Shown one piece after another: positions 4,470-6,047 of a stretch of DNA of 6,047 nt. The position numbers and the translations under genes were made by a program. The notes below the pieces were generated by a model. The model searched no databases. It was not told the DNA's origin and worked only from the letters and a program-made list of their open reading frames with translations. Numbering within the stretch: the first letter of the stretch is position 1; each line of letters opens with the position of its first letter. Origin of the DNA: a bacterium (GTDB lineage Bacteria > Patescibacteriota > Saccharimonadia > Saccharimonadales > UBA4665); NCBI GenBank assembly GCA_021846765.1, contig JAJZWH010000053.1, positions 1 through 6,047 of the forward strand, in the 5' to 3' direction.

Positions 4470-5087
4470 ATGGCTAGAGATAGACAATCAATAGTTAAAA
4501 TGAGCAGAAGGGAAGGCTATGCTCTGCACCCTAAAGCACACAAAGCTTTAGTTAGAAGACCTGCTCCACCAGGCCAACAAGCATCATTTAGTCGACCGAG
4601 TAAACCAAGCCAATATGCTCTACAATTAAGAGAAAAACAAAAAGTAAAACGTTTATACGGGTTACTAGAACGACAATTTAGCAATATGATGAAAGAAGCC
4701 ACCCGTAGACAAGGAAGATCTGGCGAAAATTTATTGCAGATGTTAGAACAAAGAGCAGATAACGTAGTTTATCGAGCAGGACTAGCCCCATCAAGAAGGT
4801 CTTCAAGGCAATTAGTCAGCCACGGTCATTTTTTATTAAACGACATTCGTATAGATATTCCATCGATCAAATTGAAACCAGGAGACGTTCTAAAGCTTAG
4901 AGAGCATAGTCTAAAATCTGATTATTTTAAACGTCTAGATGAAACTAGCCCAGCCCCATCAACTATTCCTGGATGGATTAAAGTTAATCGTAAAAAGGGA
5001 CAAATAACAATCGAATCGTTGCCTAGTCGCGATGATGCCGAACAAGATATTAATGAACAATTAATCGTAGAGTATTACTCACGCTAA
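4470..5087 (+). CDS. rpsD: 30S ribosomal protein S4 (uS4), cysteine-free form
   Basis: S4 nucleates small-subunit assembly on the 5' domain of 16S rRNA and lines the mRNA entry channel. In some bacteria it also represses its own operon. The 205-residue product is full length. Landmarks are RRPAPPGQ (29-36), the conserved LQLREKQKVKRLYG (51-64), the S4 RNA-binding domain at about 93-150 (ADNVVYR at 96-102, RQLVSHGH at 113-120, VDIPS-like IDIPS, KPGD at 136-139) and the C-terminal INEQLIVEYYSR. The N-terminal zinc-binding CxxC of many S4 proteins is replaced by Val9 and Ser12, and the downstream pair is also absent; the protein contains no cysteine. GAAGG at 4456-4460, inside the rpsK end, can act as ribosome binding site. 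Confidence 0.97.
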   Translation: MARDRQSIVKMSRREGYALHPKAHKALVRRPAPPGQQASFSRPSKPSQYALQLREKQKVKRLYGLLERQFSNMMKEATRRQGRSGENLLQMLEQRADNVVYRAGLAPSRRSSRQLVSHGHFLLNDIRIDIPSIKLKPGDVLKLREHSLKSDYFKRLDETSPAPSTIPGWIKVNRKKGQITIESLPSRDDAEQDINEQLIVEYYSR

Positions 5088-5094
5088 TAGGAGG
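5088..5094 (+). promoter_or_regulatory. rpoA Shine-Dalgarno
   Basis: TAGGAGG is a near-perfect anti-16S complement, beginning one base after the rpsD stop and lying 12 nt before the rpoA ATG. The spacing is longer than the usual optimum, as it is at rpmJ (11 nt). No nearer in-frame ATG exists, and the N-terminus it gives fits the family, so the start is sound. Confidence 0.7.
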
Positions 5095-5106
5095 AATAGT
5101 AAAGAT

Positions 5107-6047
5107 ATGTCAAATATAATTCACACACCAGGAGTAGTAAAAGTTGATGAACACAACGAAACATCAACAACATTTACTATAGAGCCTTTGCACAATGGCT
5201 ACGGCATGACTCTAGGCAATTCACTTAGGCGTGTGTTGCTGTCTAGTATTTCTGGTGCTGTAATAACTGCATTTAAGATTGAAGGCGCAACTCATGAATT
5301 TACTACTATAAAAGGCGTAAAAGAAGATGCTGTAGATATAATGATGAACTTGAAAAATATTCGTTTTAAAGTTTATGGAGACGAACAACAAAATCTGAGA
5401 CTAACCAAGCAAGGGAAAGGACCTGTAACAGCTAAAGATATAACACTTAATGCAGATGTCGAAATAGTTAACCCAGACCAAATCATTGCTACTATAGATG
5501 ATGATAAAGCAAAACTAGTAATTGATATGGTAGTAGAAATTGGTAGAGGTTATCGAACCATTGAAGAAGGAACTGCTAAAAAGCCTAGCGATATGATTGC
5601 TCTAGACGCCATATTTACACCAGTATTAAGAGTACGTTATAAAGTCGAAAACACACGTGTAGGTCAAGTAACAGACCTAGATAAGCTTATTCTAACGGTA
5701 GATACTGATGGTTCTATAACTCCATCTGACGCTTTTGAAGAAGCTGCAGCTATTCTGATTAATCAATACACTGCGTTAGCAGGCAAGACAAGAATCGCAG
5801 TTACGCCTAGCTTACAGCAAGAAGCGGATAATAATCAATCTAACGACAACGACATAATCGGCGAAGAACTAGCAGCACTGAATACTTCAATCGAAGATCT
5901 AAATTTATCAGCCAGAACAACCAACGCATTAATTAATAACGAAATTCATACAATTAAAGACTTATTTAGTCTTAATGACGCCGAACTTAAAGATCTAAAA
6001 GGTTTTGGGTCCAAAGCATTAGATGAAGTTAAAGAAAAAATGACTGA
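5107..6047 (+). CDS. rpoA: DNA-directed RNA polymerase subunit alpha (3' end cut by the window)
   Basis: The alpha dimer is the scaffold for RNA polymerase assembly, and its C-terminal domain reads UP elements and contacts activators. The frame stays open for 313 codons to the window edge. The N-terminal domain (about 1-232) contains TIEPLHNGYGMTLGNSLRR (24-42) and VLLSSISG (43-50), matching the dimerisation signature, with GRGY (about 150) and LDAIF (166-170) further on. An acidic Asn/Asp-rich linker covers about 239-256. The C-terminal domain (about 260-312) has IEDLNLSARTTNAL (262-275), where Arg270 matches the DNA-contacting Arg265 of E. coli, and LKGFGSKALDEVKEKM (297-312), the second helix-hairpin-helix. 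By family length only a few residues should be missing. It is co-directional with rpsD, 19 nt downstream; rplQ would be expected next. Confidence 0.97.
   Translation, partial: MSNIIHTPGVVKVDEHNETSTTFTIEPLHNGYGMTLGNSLRRVLLSSISGAVITAFKIEGATHEFTTIKGVKEDAVDIMMNLKNIRFKVYGDEQQNLRLTKQGKGPVTAKDITLNADVEIVNPDQIIATIDDDKAKLVIDMVVEIGRGYRTIEEGTAKKPSDMIALDAIFTPVLRVRYKVENTRVGQVTDLDKLILTVDTDGSITPSDAFEEAAAILINQYTALAGKTRIAVTPSLQQEADNNQSNDNDIIGEELAALNTSIEDLNLSARTTNALINNEIHTIKDLFSLNDAELKDLKGFGSKALDEVKEKMT

Noticed and set aside
4517..4702. Antisense open frame of 61 codons inside rpsD
   Set aside because: It is opposite the conserved S4 N-terminal region, and its Cys/Leu-rich translation looks like a codon shadow.
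1..6047. Mobile element, CRISPR array, tRNA/rRNA or a novel accessory system
   Set aside because: The window is filled by conserved co-directional housekeeping genes. No terminal inverted repeats, spaced direct repeats, transposase motifs or RNA-gene signatures were seen.

Overview
This window is a slice of the bacterial spc/alpha ribosomal-protein superoperon, all on the + strand, with no sign of mobile, CRISPR or accessory DNA. Gene order is rplF (last codons) - rplR - rpsE - rplO - secY - infA - rpmJ - rpsM - rpsK - rpsD - rpoA (missing only its extreme 3' end). rpmJ and rpoA were read directly from the sequence.

The organism looks like a streamlined, AT-rich bacterium of the Candidate Phyla Radiation (Patescibacteria), most likely a Saccharibacteria (TM7) relative. 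The evidence is the absence of rpmD (L30) between rpsE and rplO, tightly packed genes, low GC by eye, and ribosomal proteins L36 and S4 that have lost their zinc-ligand cysteines. The phylum call is inference from protein character, not from a search. TGA behaves as a stop: no gene contains an in-frame TGA, so the Gly-recoded code of Gracilibacteria/Absconditabacteria is not supported.

Layout: bases 1-1397 hold the end of the spc ribosomal genes, separated by 1-2 nt or overlapping. A 129-nt AT-rich gap (1398-1526) precedes secY (1527-3047). A 207-nt gap (3048-3254) then stands where many bacteria carry adk and map. It holds a perfect 14-bp tandem duplication inside a hairpin and a near-consensus sigma70-type promoter (TTTACA - 18 nt - TGATATAAT) whose predicted start lies about 12 nt upstream of infA. 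From there infA-rpmJ-rpsM-rpsK-rpsD-rpoA read as one alpha-type operon making initiation factor IF-1, the L36/S13/S11/S4 ribosomal proteins and the RNA polymerase alpha subunit.

No new biological system is visible. The points worth a second look are molecular: zinc-free L36 and S4 encoded close together, an S11 whose conserved Asn-Gly (isoaspartate) site is Gly-Gly, a hairpin that encloses the rpmJ Shine-Dalgarno sequence, a nearly leaderless infA promoter, and the absence of rpmD, adk and map from their usual positions.
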